Assembly (NCBI GenBank): GCA_937885015.1
Contig: CALAAS010000026.1
Span: 1 to 64,000, forward strand
Direction of reading: 5' to 3'
Length of the DNA stretch: 64,000 bases
Source: an uncultured Clostridium sp.
GTDB lineage: Bacteria > Bacillota > Clostridia > Lachnospirales > Lachnospiraceae
The notes beneath the pieces are model-generated. The model was not told the DNA's origin. It saw only the letters and a program-made list of their open reading frames with translations, and did not search any database. How positions within the stretch are numbered: the first letter of the stretch is position 1; each line of letters opens with the position of its first letter. Position numbers and translations under genes: made by a program. Below, piece by piece: positions 25,191 through 34,241 of this stretch.

Positions 25191-25313
25191 TGTTTTTCGG
25201 ATAATAGTTTTTTTTTGAACTGTTTATAAATGAACCTTTAAAAAGAAGTGCAGCACGCTTCTGCAATCACTGCTGTTTACAGAAAACTGCCCTCACAGAA
25301 AGGAGAGATCTAT

Positions 25314-25796
25314 TTGCGTTCCGTACCCGGAAGATTCTTTGAAAAGCTGCAGAAAATAGACCGGACCTACCGAAAATTCTGCCAGCAAAAGCTATCAGAC
25401 TGGAACTTTACGCCTAACGAAATTGCCGTTATTTTATTCCTTCACAACAATGCCCCTGACCTGGACACAGCCTCGGATATCGTACGATGCAAAGGTATTT
25501 CCAAGGGGTTAATTGCAAAATCCGTAGACTCCCTCTGCCGCCGCGGCTATCTGGAAACAATCCGTGATACCGAAGACCGGCGAATCATTCATCTGCGTCT
25601 TACCAAAGAGGCCGATCCCATTCGCCGGCATATGGAGGAAAACCAGCATGCCTTAAACCAGCGCCTGCTAAAGGCCATTGATCCGGAGGCTCTTTCCATT
25701 ACCTCCAAAACACTGGACATGCTCTTGGAAAACACTGAATTCTTATTGAAGGAGGCCATGCAATATGGAAACAATCAAACAGAAAAAAGACGCTGA
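25314..25796 (+). CDS. MarR-family transcriptional regulator
   Basis: A 160-residue winged-helix regulator. The recognition region is CKGISKGLIAKSVDSLCRRGYLE, followed by the wing with the conserved DxRR-type motif (RDTEDRRIIHLRLT). The TTG start at 25314 is supported by AAGGAGAG seven bases before it. An ATG at 25248 would add residues unlike the family. It overlaps the MATE gene by 32 bases and so is very likely its ligand-responsive repressor. Confidence 0.88.
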   Translation: MRSVPGRFFEKLQKIDRTYRKFCQQKLSDWNFTPNEIAVILFLHNNAPDLDTASDIVRCKGISKGLIAKSVDSLCRRGYLETIRDTEDRRIIHLRLTKEADPIRRHMEENQHALNQRLLKAIDPEALSITSKTLDMLLENTEFLLKEAMQYGNNQTEKRR

Positions 25797-27123
25797 TCTG
25801 GGAAATGCCCCCATCGGACGTCTTCTCTTAAACCTGGCGCTTCCTGCCATTGTCGCCCAGGTCATCAATGTACTTTACAATATGGTGGACCGCATGTACA
25901 TCGGCCACATTGATCATGTTGGCCCCGATGCTCTGACCGGAGTGGGCGTGACCATGCCCATCATCATGTGTATTTCTGCCTTTGCGGCTCTTGTCAGCAT
26001 GGGAGGCGCTCCCCAGGCCTCCATCCACATGGGAAAAGGAGAAATGAAAGACGCGGAGAAAATCCTCGGAAACTGCACTTCCATGCTTCTCATGATCGCG
26101 GCGGCTCTGACAGTGCTGTTTCTTGGATTCGGCCGCCCCATTCTTCTGATGTTCGGAGCCAGCGAACAGACGATCCCCTATGCATGGGCCTACATGCAGA
26201 TTTATGTCTGCGGAACCATCTTTGTGCAAATGGCCCTGGGACTCAATGCCTTTATCAATGCCCAGGGATTTGCCAAAATCGGCATGATGACCGTCGCCAT
26301 CGGCGCAGTCTGCAATATCATTCTGGATCCGGTTTTCATCTTTGGCCTCCATATGGGTGTCCGCGGCGCAGCGCTGGCCACCGTCATCTCCCAGGGCGTT
26401 TCCTGTATCTGGATTCTCCGTTTCCTTACCGGCAAAAAAACGCTCTTAAAAATAAGGCGGCAAAATCTCAGGCTGGAGCGGCGTTTTACCGGCCCCTGCC
26501 TGGCTCTTGGCCTGGCTCCCTTTATCATGCAGTTTACAGAAAGCGCCTTATTTGTCAGCTTTAATACAAACCTGTTAAAATACGGCGGTGATATTGCCGT
26601 AGGTTCCATGACAATCCTTTCCAGTGTCATGCAATTTTCCATGCTGCCGCTGCAGGGACTGACCCAGGGAGCACAGCCGATCATCAGCTTCAACTATGGC
26701 GCCGGCAATCTGACGCGGGTGCGGAAGGCTTTCCTCCTGCTTCTGAAAAGTTCCAGCTGCTACGCGGCAATCCTGTGGCTTCTCTGCATGTTCACCCCCA
26801 GGCTTTTTATCGGAATCTTTACCAGTGATGCGGCACTGACGGAGTTTACGGTATGGTCCCTGCGCATCTATATGGCGGCCTCCCTGCTTTTTTCCGTGCA
26901 GCTGTCCTGCCAGCAGACCTTTATTGCCCTGGGAAATGCCAAAACCTCTGTATTTCTGGCTCTCCTTCGGAAAGTCCTGCTTTTAATCCCCCTGATTTTC
27001 CTGCTGCCCCACTTCATGGCAAACCAGGTGCTGGCCGTCTTTATTGCAGAGCCAATCTCCGATGTGATTGCCGTATCCACCACCGCGATTCTATTTTCGC
27101 GCCAATATAAAAAATTACGATAA
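25765..27123 (+). CDS. MATE-family multidrug exporter under MarR control
   Basis: A 452-residue membrane exporter with 12 predicted helices and the DinF/MepA-like N-terminal signature (LALPAIVAQVINVLYNMVDRMYIGHI). The second half contains GLTQGAQPIISFNYGAGN, typical of the MepA-like branch. It pairs with the overlapping MarR gene, the arrangement known for mepRA in staphylococci. Substrates are likely cationic drugs or dyes, by family only. Confidence 0.93.
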   Translation: METIKQKKDADLGNAPIGRLLLNLALPAIVAQVINVLYNMVDRMYIGHIDHVGPDALTGVGVTMPIIMCISAFAALVSMGGAPQASIHMGKGEMKDAEKILGNCTSMLLMIAAALTVLFLGFGRPILLMFGASEQTIPYAWAYMQIYVCGTIFVQMALGLNAFINAQGFAKIGMMTVAIGAVCNIILDPVFIFGLHMGVRGAALATVISQGVSCIWILRFLTGKKTLLKIRRQNLRLERRFTGPCLALGLAPFIMQFTESALFVSFNTNLLKYGGDIAVGSMTILSSVMQFSMLPLQGLTQGAQPIISFNYGAGNLTRVRKAFLLLLKSSSCYAAILWLLCMFTPRLFIGIFTSDAALTEFTVWSLRIYMAASLLFSVQLSCQQTFIALGNAKTSVFLALLRKVLLLIPLIFLLPHFMANQVLAVFIAEPISDVIAVSTTAILFSRQYKKLR

Positions 27124-27133
27124 AATGTTTTTA

Positions 27134-28354
27134 CTATAAGAACACCTGCTTTAACAGCGTTTCTTTTTGGTTCCATTCCGGGTGCTCCAATACGCCCTCA
27201 AACAGCTGGTTCAAGGTCTTTCCAAGCTCCGGCCCCGGCTGGAGGCCGCAGGCGATCAGATCCGCTCCCGTAACGGCCAGCTGCCGCAGCCGAATGCATT
27301 CCCCCCGCTCCCGTATCCCAGCTGCCGTCTTCCGAATTTCCTGCATCTTGCGCGCCTCTTCCGGCCGCAGGGTTTCCCGCAGGGTCAGAAGGTCATCAAA
27401 CAGCGTATCTTCCATGGCGCTCATAACCCGGCGGATGTCCGCCGGCGCTTGCCCAATCTCCCTTGAAAACCAGCGAACCAGCAGTCTTGTTTTATCCATT
27501 GTCTCCCGGTCGGATTTCAGTTCCCTTAAAATCCGACCGGCGTTTTCTTCTCCGGCATTCAGCAAAAGTGCCGCGAAGCGCACTCCCCGGCTGGCCGGAA
27601 GGGCCCCGCTCTTTTTCAGACGTTCTTCCAGTTCTTCTCCCAAAACAGCCCCGAATGTTTTGGAAATATAGGGGATGAGACCTGCCGATTCAATCAGACA
27701 CACATTTTCAGGACGATCCGAAAGCAGCGTTTTCGTAAGTTCTGTCAGAATACGTTCTTTACTTACCATCGCCAGGTTGGGCGCCAGTTCCTGAAGGGCC
27801 TCCCAGGTTTTTTCTTCTATGGAAAAACCCAGCTGCGCCGAAAACCGGACGGCACGGAGCATCCGCAGGGCATCCTCCGTAAAACGTTCCACCGCATTTC
27901 CCACACACCGGATTCTGCCTGCCTTTAAATCCTCCAGACCTCCAAAGGCATCTACCAAACCAGTTTCATGGCTGTAGGCCATGGCATTGATGGTAAAATC
28001 CCGCCGCCTTAAGTCTTCCCGCAGATCTGCAGTAAAAATCACCTCTTTGGGGTGACGCCCATCTTCATACTCTCCATCAATGCGATAGGTTGTAATCTCA
28101 TACCCCACCCGGTTTCGGATTACCGTAACGGTCCCGTGCTGCAGTCCCGTATCTACGGTTTTTCCAAACACGGCCTTTACCTGTTCCGGCCTGGCGGAAG
28201 TAGTAATATCCCAGTCTCCCGGTTCCCTTCCCAAAAGCACATCCCGGACGCAGCCGCCCACAGCAAAAGCCTCATATCCATGCGTCCTGAGCTCCCGCAG
28301 AATGCCTTCCACCGGCCCTGGCATTTCAATTCTCTCTGGAATATTTATCTTCAT
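27134..28354 (-). CDS. cca: CCA tRNA nucleotidyltransferase
   Basis: Adds or repairs the 3' CCA end of tRNA. The 406-residue class II enzyme shows the nucleotidyltransferase motif VGGCVRDVLLG with the carboxylates in GDWDITT, the RRDFTINAMAY motif, and the template helix region DALRMLRAVRFSAQLGF (residues about 150-165). The C-terminal part is shorter than in enzymes with an added HD domain. It follows proS on the same strand but is separated from it by a terminator, so it probably has its own promoter or depends on read-through. Confidence 0.94.
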   Translation of the reverse strand: MKINIPERIEMPGPVEGILRELRTHGYEAFAVGGCVRDVLLGREPGDWDITTSARPEQVKAVFGKTVDTGLQHGTVTVIRNRVGYEITTYRIDGEYEDGRHPKEVIFTADLREDLRRRDFTINAMAYSHETGLVDAFGGLEDLKAGRIRCVGNAVERFTEDALRMLRAVRFSAQLGFSIEEKTWEALQELAPNLAMVSKERILTELTKTLLSDRPENVCLIESAGLIPYISKTFGAVLGEELEERLKKSGALPASRGVRFAALLLNAGEENAGRILRELKSDRETMDKTRLLVRWFSREIGQAPADIRRVMSAMEDTLFDDLLTLRETLRPEEARKMQEIRKTAAGIRERGECIRLRQLAVTGADLIACGLQPGPELGKTLNQLFEGVLEHPEWNQKETLLKQVFL

Positions 28355-28373
28355 CCTGTTCCTTTCCTGCCGC

Positions 28374-28443
28374 GCAAAAAGAGGGACTATGCCGCCCCGA
28401 AACGGCCTTTGTTAGCCTTTTTCCGGTTCTGTGCAACAGTCCC
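28374..28443 (-). terminator. Terminator of proS
   Basis: GGGACT (28438-28443 on the complement) pairs with AGTCCC (28383-28388 on the complement), with an inner GCCG/CGGC hairpin, followed on the minus strand by TCTTTTT. It lies just past proS. Confidence 0.65.
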
Positions 28444-28453
28444 TTTGATCTTT

Positions 28454-29887
28454 TTAGTATGCCTTTCCCCAGTATACCATCTTTGTCGCCGGTTTTCCAC
28501 AGCAGACACAGGTATCGGAAAGCTTTTCCTGCTGGAACGGGATGCAGCGGGAGGTTACCCCCACCTCTTCCTTCAGGCGATCCTCGCATTCCCGACATCC
28601 GCACCACATTGCCTTAATAAAACCTGGCTTATTCTCTGCGATATCCTTCATCTCTTCCAGGCTGGTGGCCACGTAGGTATGAGAATCCCGGTGTGCCTTG
28701 GCACGCTCGAACATATCATGATGAATCGTCTCCAGAAGCTCTCCGATCTTCTCATTCAGCTCATCCAGGGATACGCTGATCTTCTCATGGGTGTCACGGC
28801 GCACCAGGACGGCTTTATTTTCCGCGATATCCCGCGGCCCGATCTCTACTCGGATCGGAATTCCACGCATCTCAGACTCACTGAACTTCCATCCCGGAGA
28901 CTTGTCCGAATCATCAACCTTCACACGATAATTGGACAGCATTCCCTTAATCTCAAATGCCTTGTCAAGAACGCCCTCCTTATTCTGCTGCACCGGAACG
29001 ATCATAACCTGTGTAGGCGCTACCTTCGGCGGCAGTACAAGACCATTGTTATCGCCGTGTACCATGATAATGGCGCCTACCATACGGGTCGTCATTCCCC
29101 AGGAGGTCTGGTGCACGTATTTTAATTTATTGTCTCTGTCCAGATACTGAATATTAAATGCCTTTGCAAAGCCATCGCCGAAATTGTGGCTGGTGCCGGA
29201 CTGCAGAGCTTTTCCGTCATGCATCAGAGCCTCGATGGTGTAGGTGGCCTCCGCACCGGCAAATTTTTCCTTGTCCGTCTTGCGGCCGCGGACAACGGGA
29301 ATTGCCAGGAAATCTTCGCACAGATCTGCGTATACATTTAACATCAGTTCCGTTCTCTCCTGAGCCTCTTCGTAGGTTGCATGGGCCGTATGACCCTCCT
29401 GCCATAAAAACTCTCTGGAGCGCAGGAACGGTCTCGTAGTCTTCTCCCAGCGCACTACAGATCCCCACTGATTGTAGTTGCGGGGAAGATCCCGGTAGGA
29501 CTGCACATCCTTTGCATAGAAATCGCAGAACAGCGTCTCTGAGGTAGGACGAACGCACATGCGCTCCTCCAGCGGCTCCATACCGCCCATGGTAACCCAG
29601 GCCACCTCTGGTGCAAACCCTTCTACGTGATCCTTCTCCTTCTCCAACAGGCTCTCCGGAATAAACATCGGCAGGTATACGTTCTCTACCCCCGTCTCTT
29701 TAAAACGGCGATCCAGTTCATTGCGGATATTCTCCCAGATCGCATATCCCGCCGGCTTGATGACCATACATCCTTTTACACTGGAATAGTCCGACAGATC
29801 CGCTTTCTTAACGATATCCGTATACCACTGGGCAAAATCTTCATCCATCGAAGTGATGGCTTCTACAAGTTTTTTCTCTTTGGCCAT
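28454..29887 (-). CDS. proS: Prolyl-tRNA synthetase, short archaeal/eukaryote-like type
   Basis: Charges tRNA(Pro). The 477-residue protein is the short class II form without the internal INS editing domain, as found in archaea, eukaryotes and many Clostridia. Visible features are the motif 2 loop region RWEKTTRPFLRSREFLWQEGHTAH, RPTSETLF, the anticodon-binding domain and a C-terminal zinc-like cysteine group (CGCRECEDR and CVCCGKPA). Lack of cis editing fits the separate deacylase-like gene at 15540. The start at 29887 has AGAGGAG upstream. Expression is controlled by the T-box leader. Confidence 0.95.
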   Translation of the reverse strand: MAKEKKLVEAITSMDEDFAQWYTDIVKKADLSDYSSVKGCMVIKPAGYAIWENIRNELDRRFKETGVENVYLPMFIPESLLEKEKDHVEGFAPEVAWVTMGGMEPLEERMCVRPTSETLFCDFYAKDVQSYRDLPRNYNQWGSVVRWEKTTRPFLRSREFLWQEGHTAHATYEEAQERTELMLNVYADLCEDFLAIPVVRGRKTDKEKFAGAEATYTIEALMHDGKALQSGTSHNFGDGFAKAFNIQYLDRDNKLKYVHQTSWGMTTRMVGAIIMVHGDNNGLVLPPKVAPTQVMIVPVQQNKEGVLDKAFEIKGMLSNYRVKVDDSDKSPGWKFSESEMRGIPIRVEIGPRDIAENKAVLVRRDTHEKISVSLDELNEKIGELLETIHHDMFERAKAHRDSHTYVATSLEEMKDIAENKPGFIKAMWCGCRECEDRLKEEVGVTSRCIPFQQEKLSDTCVCCGKPATKMVYWGKAY

Positions 29888-29910
29888 GACAATTCTCCTC
29901 TCTTCTACAC

Positions 29911-30245
29911 ATAAAAAGCCGTTCCATCCCATCTCCTGCTATCCAGCATCGGATCATAGGGACCGAACGGCTTTCCTTCGGCGGTACCACCCCGCTTAAC
30001 CGGCTGATGCCGGTTCACTCAAAAATCCGATAACGCCGGATATGCGATACATTTTCATGTATGGCTCCAGGGTGGGTTCTGACTTCATTGACATGAAAAC
30101 CTTCCACCGAACGGTTTTCTCTCTGGATATGTATTAAGCCGTACTGTTCCCTTTCTGCGCCATGTTTCACTATTTATCTGTTTTGACAGTCCTCCCGGTT
30201 CTTCTCCCAAAATGGAATCAAACCAGAATACAGTCCGCAGTGCTA
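29911..30245 (-). ncRNA. T-box riboswitch, proline (CCC) specifier
   Basis: The proS leader contains the T-box core GGGTGGTACCGC (29981-29992 on the complement). It is followed by a terminator whose arms are 29965-29974 and 29915-29924 (AAAGCCGTTC type) with a T run. In stem I the motif CCAGAGAG and the AGAACCCACCC segment are visible. The codon after GAA is CCC at 30074-30076, a proline codon, followed by the conserved A. Uncharged tRNA(Pro) should stabilise the antiterminator. This fills the 385-base gap before proS. Confidence 0.92.
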
Positions 30246-30247
30246 TC

Positions 30248-30276
30248 ATTTTACGCTAACTTTCCCGGTTTGTCAA
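30248..30276 (-). promoter_or_regulatory. Promoter of the proS T-box transcript
   Basis: TTGACA (30271-30276), 17 bases, TAAAAT (30248-30253) on the minus strand. The -35 overlaps the stop codon of the MBL hydrolase gene. Confidence 0.75.
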
Positions 30277-31088
30277 GACAGCGTCTGAAGCAGCTCTATC
30301 GTCTCCAGATCCTCAGGGATCCAAAGACGGCCATGGTAATAAGGCTGTCCCTCTGCCCGGTATAATTCCTTTCTGTGTTCCAGGTTTTTATCCTCTGTAT
30401 GATACAGGAGAAGATTCTGAACGTGCAGTTCTTCCGCAAGCCGACAGGCATCCAGGACCGTGGAATGATGTTTTTCGTAGGGTTCAAACTCATCTGCCTC
30501 GCTATGGAGACAAAAAGCCTCATGGAGCAGCCAGCGGCTGTTTTCGGCATACTTTTTCCCGCTCTCTCCGCATGGCTCATCGCCGCAGCAGGTCAGATTT
30601 TCTCCCCCATCCAGCTCCATACAAAATCCAAACTGCTTTGCCTTTGTGGAGTGAATATCAAAAAACGTTACCTGTCTTCCCAGAATCTCCCTGGTTTCTC
30701 CGTCTGATACCGGGATCAGGAAAAGTCCCTTTCCAATATATCCCGCCTCCTTTTCTGAAAGCAGGAGCGGCGCCGTATCCCGCAGAATCCCAATTACCTC
30801 TTCGTGACCGTAAAGCCGGACCTCTTCCCTATATGTTCCCTTTCTCATGGCCTGGCAGATCATCCGCATCAGCCAGAAAATCCCCATAATATGATCCATA
30901 TGCTTATGGGTAACGAAAATCTCACGGATGTCTCTCCAGTCTATATCCGCCTGTTTCAGCTGCCGCAAAATTCCATTTCCGCCTCCGCCGTCTACCAGGA
31001 AATGACGGTTCCCTTCTGTGAAAAGGAAGCAGGTATTATAGCATCTGGTCACCGTGGCATGGCCGGTTCCAAGCATTGTAAGTCTCAT
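30273..31088 (-). CDS. MBL-fold metallohydrolase, RNase Z-like
   Basis: A 271-residue metallo-beta-lactamase-fold hydrolase. The metal site HKHMDH is at residues 61-66, followed by further ligands in CGDEP and the C-terminal HHSTVLDA segment. The N-terminal LTMLGTGHATVTRCYNTCF resembles the RNase Z/ElaC branch, but the exosite arm is not evident, so substrate is open. Its start overlaps the stop of the upstream hydrolase-NUDIX gene by four bases (ATGA), showing translational coupling. Confidence 0.88.
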   Translation of the reverse strand: MRLTMLGTGHATVTRCYNTCFLFTEGNRHFLVDGGGGNGILRQLKQADIDWRDIREIFVTHKHMDHIMGIFWLMRMICQAMRKGTYREEVRLYGHEEVIGILRDTAPLLLSEKEAGYIGKGLFLIPVSDGETREILGRQVTFFDIHSTKAKQFGFCMELDGGENLTCCGDEPCGESGKKYAENSRWLLHEAFCLHSEADEFEPYEKHHSTVLDACRLAEELHVQNLLLYHTEDKNLEHRKELYRAEGQPYYHGRLWIPEDLETIELLQTLS

Positions 31089-32470
31089 CGTCTTTCCTCC
31101 CTGTCAAATGACCCCGGCTCAAGAATCTGTGTCCGGTAGAGAATTGCCAGCGAGTGCAGAATTTTCGCCGTCATCCCCCAGATCACCTCATCTCCTGCCC
31201 TGTAAAACATCACGTCGTACTCTCCGCGCCTCCAATGATAATCGCGCCCTCCGGGGATCGCCTCATAGGGAAAATCCTCTCCTGGAACGGTTATCACATC
31301 CGTCCGGTAACATTCCGGCTCATGCTCCGCAAACCAGCGAAGGGGAACAGTGAATACCCGTGCCACCTCATCCGGCGAAAAGCTGCCCCGGTAGTTTTTT
31401 AAAATCCCCAGATAGGGGCGCACATTTAACCCAGCCGGCGCCAGCAGCACATCCAGAGGCGCTATTACCTCCACCTGCCTCCGACTGATACAAAGTTCTT
31501 CCGCTGTCTCCCGCACAGCCGCCTGCCGGGCCGTCTCCCCGGCCTCCAAGGCGCCTCCCGGCACACACACCTCTCCCGGCTGATGGCGGAGTCTTCCGGC
31601 CCGCACCTCAAAAAGCACATGGTAGTCGCCCTGCTTCCAGACCAGCGGCACCAGAACCGCAAAATGACGAATCTGCTTTCCATCCAGCCGTTCCGGCCGA
31701 CGGCCGCCCCACAGGCGGCGCATCTGCATAAGCTGAGTGCCTTTGGTCGCCTGCAAAAAATTTTCCACACAGCAGTTAAAAGCATCCGGCCGCTCCGCTG
31801 CAATAAAATGACTCCCCTCCAGAATTCTGAGACGACCCCCTGGAATCTGCCCCGCCATTTTCCTGGTATGCCGTTCCCGGATCATGTCTTCCGTTCCCGC
31901 AATAACCAGCACCGGCATCCTCAAACGCCGCAAAAGCTGCGGCCGGATCCAGGGTTCCCATAACATCAGGCCCAGCAATTCTTTTTCTGAAGCTTTTTTA
32001 CCGCAGGGGGAAGCCGTACCGCGGCAGGCAGAATTTCTTTTCTGTTTTCTTCCCGAAACCGCCTCCCGAAAACAGGCCGCTCCATACTCCCCTGCCACCT
32101 CCAGAAGAACCGGCATTTTCATTCCAAAAGGATTCAGATTTGCTCCGTTTAAAATCAGGCGATCCACATACGCCGGATAGCGCAGGGCAAAGATCAGCGC
32201 GATATTTCCACCGTCGCTGAATCCCAGTAAAATAACTCTCCGAAGCCGTTTCTCATCCAGAAAGCGGCGAAGATCTTCTGCAAACCGCTCCAGGGTAAAA
32301 GGCCCCTGGCCCCGGGGCGATCGGCCATGTCCCCGGGTATCCAGGGCAAATACCCGGTATTTGCCGGAAAAATACGTAATCTGCCTTTCAAAATAGGTAC
32401 TGTCTTCGCCATTTCCATGGAGCAGAACCATAGGCTGACCGCTCCCTTTCTCTCTTGCATACAACCTCAT
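31085..32470 (-). CDS. Alpha/beta hydrolase fused to NUDIX hydrolase
   Basis: A single frame of about 461 residues with two enzymes. The N-terminal half is an alpha/beta hydrolase: oxyanion region VLLHGNGED, nucleophile elbow GFSDGGN, late acid in AGTEDM, and catalytic histidine in EGSHFI. The C-terminal half is a NUDIX domain of the CoA-pyrophosphatase-like group: PGGALEAGETARQAAVRET continues into AEEL, matching the Nudix box, with a preceding HQPGEVCVPGG. Relatives usually have these as separate proteins. The start is uncertain. I chose 32470, where homology begins, although the frame is open to 32572. It follows the ytvI-like gene and overlaps the MBL gene. Confidence 0.85.
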   Translation of the reverse strand: MRLYAREKGSGQPMVLLHGNGEDSTYFERQITYFSGKYRVFALDTRGHGRSPRGQGPFTLERFAEDLRRFLDEKRLRRVILLGFSDGGNIALIFALRYPAYVDRLILNGANLNPFGMKMPVLLEVAGEYGAACFREAVSGRKQKRNSACRGTASPCGKKASEKELLGLMLWEPWIRPQLLRRLRMPVLVIAGTEDMIRERHTRKMAGQIPGGRLRILEGSHFIAAERPDAFNCCVENFLQATKGTQLMQMRRLWGGRRPERLDGKQIRHFAVLVPLVWKQGDYHVLFEVRAGRLRHQPGEVCVPGGALEAGETARQAAVRETAEELCISRRQVEVIAPLDVLLAPAGLNVRPYLGILKNYRGSFSPDEVARVFTVPLRWFAEHEPECYRTDVITVPGEDFPYEAIPGGRDYHWRRGEYDVMFYRAGDEVIWGMTAKILHSLAILYRTQILEPGSFDREERR

Positions 32471-32590
32471 CTGTCTTTCCCACCCTCTCCGGAACCATCC
32501 CGTATTTTTTATACAACCATGGCCGTCGTTTTTCTGTTCCCGGCTGTTACCTTTTTTCATTATACTCGCCATCCATCTGAAATGGCAACC

Positions 32591-33700
32591 TTACTTTTCG
32601 GTTCCGACATCAATTGCCCCCTGTATCCTGCAGGGATCATATTCCTCCATCAGGTCCCGGATCATCAAAAGGCCAATGGGCCCCAGAATAAAACCCAGAA
32701 ACCCAAACAGCTTCAGTCCCACATACATGGAAACTATGGTTTCCAGGGGAGACAGTCCCATCTTTTTCCCCATGAGGCGCGCCTCCGTAAATTCCCGCAG
32801 AAAATAACAGGCCACATACAGAGCCAAAAGGATACCGCCAGCCAGCCATTTTTTCTGAAACAGTAAAATTACCCCCCATGGGATCAAAACGGTTCCAGCC
32901 CCCAATATAGGCAGAGAATCCAGAAGTCCGATGGCAATACCGCCTAAAATACAGTAGGGGTTTCCGATGAGAAAAAGTCCCAGAATACACAGGCAGGCTG
33001 TCATCCAGCAAATAACAGCCTGCGTCTTCAGCCAGGCACTCCCTGTCATAGCCATCCGGCGGCCCAGGAGAAAAAATTCACGGTGAAATACGGAGTGGTG
33101 CCTGCGTCGACGCAGTTCATCCATTTCCTGCAGGGACAGAATCACCGCAATGCAAAAAATCGCCGTTAGAACCACCGCTTTGATAAGAAATGCCACCGCA
33201 CTGACAGAATTGACAACCAGACGAGGCATAACCGCACTTTTTACCGTTTCCGCTGCTCCAAACGCCATATCCCGTATGGCGTGCATCAGCATCCCTTCCG
33301 GCATTCGGCATACCTGTTCCACCCATCGGCACATTCCCGTCACCTCCTCCTCCAGATGGCGAATCCATTCCGGTACTGCTAAAATCAGCTGATTTGCCTC
33401 CAGCAGAAGGCGGCGTCCTCCGTAAATCATGACCATTCCCAGAAACAAAGACAGGACCGCCAGTTCTGCGGCGCCAATAACCCCAATGGGAATCCCGGCC
33501 CGCTTTCCCCTGACAGTAAACTGCAGCCTTCGCTCCAGAAAAGCACACGAAGGCCTTAAAAAAAGTGCCGTCAGATACGCTGCCAGAAATGGCAGAAACA
33601 AAGGCAGTATATATTTGAACCCCACATACACACTGGCTGCAAGAGCTGCCATCAAAAGTCCCCGCTTAAGTTTTGGCGGTAAAATCACTTTTATTTCCAT
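32591..33700 (-). CDS. AI-2E/YtvI-type membrane protein
   Basis: A 369-residue integral membrane protein of the AI-2E transporter superfamily with about seven hydrophobic segments. Length and sequence style match the sporulation protein YtvI (ending with GLKLFGFLGFILGPIGLLM, the family's conserved C-terminal region). The start at 33700 is set by AAGGAG upstream and by the beginning of homology. A longer frame runs to 33859. It heads an operon with the fusion hydrolase and MBL protein. Role is probably in the forespore or membrane export, by family only. Confidence 0.8.
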   Translation of the reverse strand: MEIKVILPPKLKRGLLMAALAASVYVGFKYILPLFLPFLAAYLTALFLRPSCAFLERRLQFTVRGKRAGIPIGVIGAAELAVLSLFLGMVMIYGGRRLLLEANQLILAVPEWIRHLEEEVTGMCRWVEQVCRMPEGMLMHAIRDMAFGAAETVKSAVMPRLVVNSVSAVAFLIKAVVLTAIFCIAVILSLQEMDELRRRRHHSVFHREFFLLGRRMAMTGSAWLKTQAVICWMTACLCILGLFLIGNPYCILGGIAIGLLDSLPILGAGTVLIPWGVILLFQKKWLAGGILLALYVACYFLREFTEARLMGKKMGLSPLETIVSMYVGLKLFGFLGFILGPIGLLMIRDLMEEYDPCRIQGAIDVGTEK

Positions 33701-33771
33701 CTCTGTCCCCCGCTCCTTCTCCACCAGGCTGCTTTCCTCCCATGGTTCTCCTCCCGCGGCGAGTCGCTTTT

Positions 33772-33798
33772 GCGACAAAGCTCCTTTTTGCCGCATGG
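33772..33798 (+). repeat. Dispersed 27-base repeat, copy 1
   Basis: 25 of 27 bases match the segment at 62061-62087 in the same orientation, beginning GCGACAAAGCTCC and ending GCCGCATGG. It directly follows a small hairpin GTCGCTTTTGCGAC at 33763-33776. Both copies are intergenic or at gene starts. Confidence 0.6.
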
Positions 33799-33810
33799 TA
33801 CACATAAAAC

Positions 33811-33850
33811 GAAAAGCTGCGGAGACCGTATCCGGCTCCGCAGCTTCTTT
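33811..33850 (-). terminator. Bidirectional-looking terminator after acylphosphatase
   Basis: AAGCTGCGGAG (33814-33824) and its perfect complement (33836-33846) form an eleven-pair stem. The minus strand continues TTCGTTTT and the plus strand CTTTTG. It separates the rluA-acylphosphatase unit from the ytvI operon. Confidence 0.75.
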
Positions 33851-33967
33851 TGTAAGCATCTCTTTTGTCTTTCAGGGAGCTTACCCATGGACTGGCCCAT
33901 TTATGATTTGTACTTCTTTCGTACAGTCTGTAGTATAGGCAATCCGACAGAAAATATGCATGCCCCA

Positions 33968-34240
33968 TCAACTGCGCACGTAAAAACCGGCTTCTTCGTC
34001 CTGCACCGGAATCTCCGCTGCCTCTATACCTGTAATCTGGATAAATGGTGCCTGGTCCAAAATCCGGATCATCTCGTCAATCTGTGCTTCGTTTCCCTGC
34101 ACCTCCATTTCCACTCGGTCATCCCACAAATTCCACACCCATCCAGTAAGTCCCAGACTCTGTGCCGCATATCGGGCCCGGTAGCGGAATCCCACACCCT
34201 GCACAATTCCGCTGAAAAAAATATGCTTTCGTATCCTCAC
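33968..34240 (-). CDS. acyP: Acylphosphatase
   Basis: A 90-residue enzyme hydrolysing acyl phosphates. The catalytic motif FSGIVQGVGFRYRARYAA contains the conserved arginine, and GWVWNLWDDRVEMEVQG contains the conserved asparagine. The GTG start at 34240 begins one base after the rluA stop and has GGAAGGGGG upstream, giving the normal family length. A longer frame from 34279 would add 13 unsupported residues. Co-transcribed with the pseudouridine synthase gene. Confidence 0.92.
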   Translation of the reverse strand: MRIRKHIFFSGIVQGVGFRYRARYAAQSLGLTGWVWNLWDDRVEMEVQGNEAQIDEMIRILDQAPFIQITGIEAAEIPVQDEEAGFYVRS

Positions 34241-34241
34241 A

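Noticed and set aside
28052..29125. A 357-codon plus-strand frame across cca and proS
   Set aside because: It runs antisense through two essential genes and a terminator and matches nothing.
33666..33739. Short frame with a good ribosome site overlapping the ytvI start
   Set aside because: It encodes about 25 glycine-rich residues out of frame with ytvI and has no sign of conservation. At most a coupling leader.
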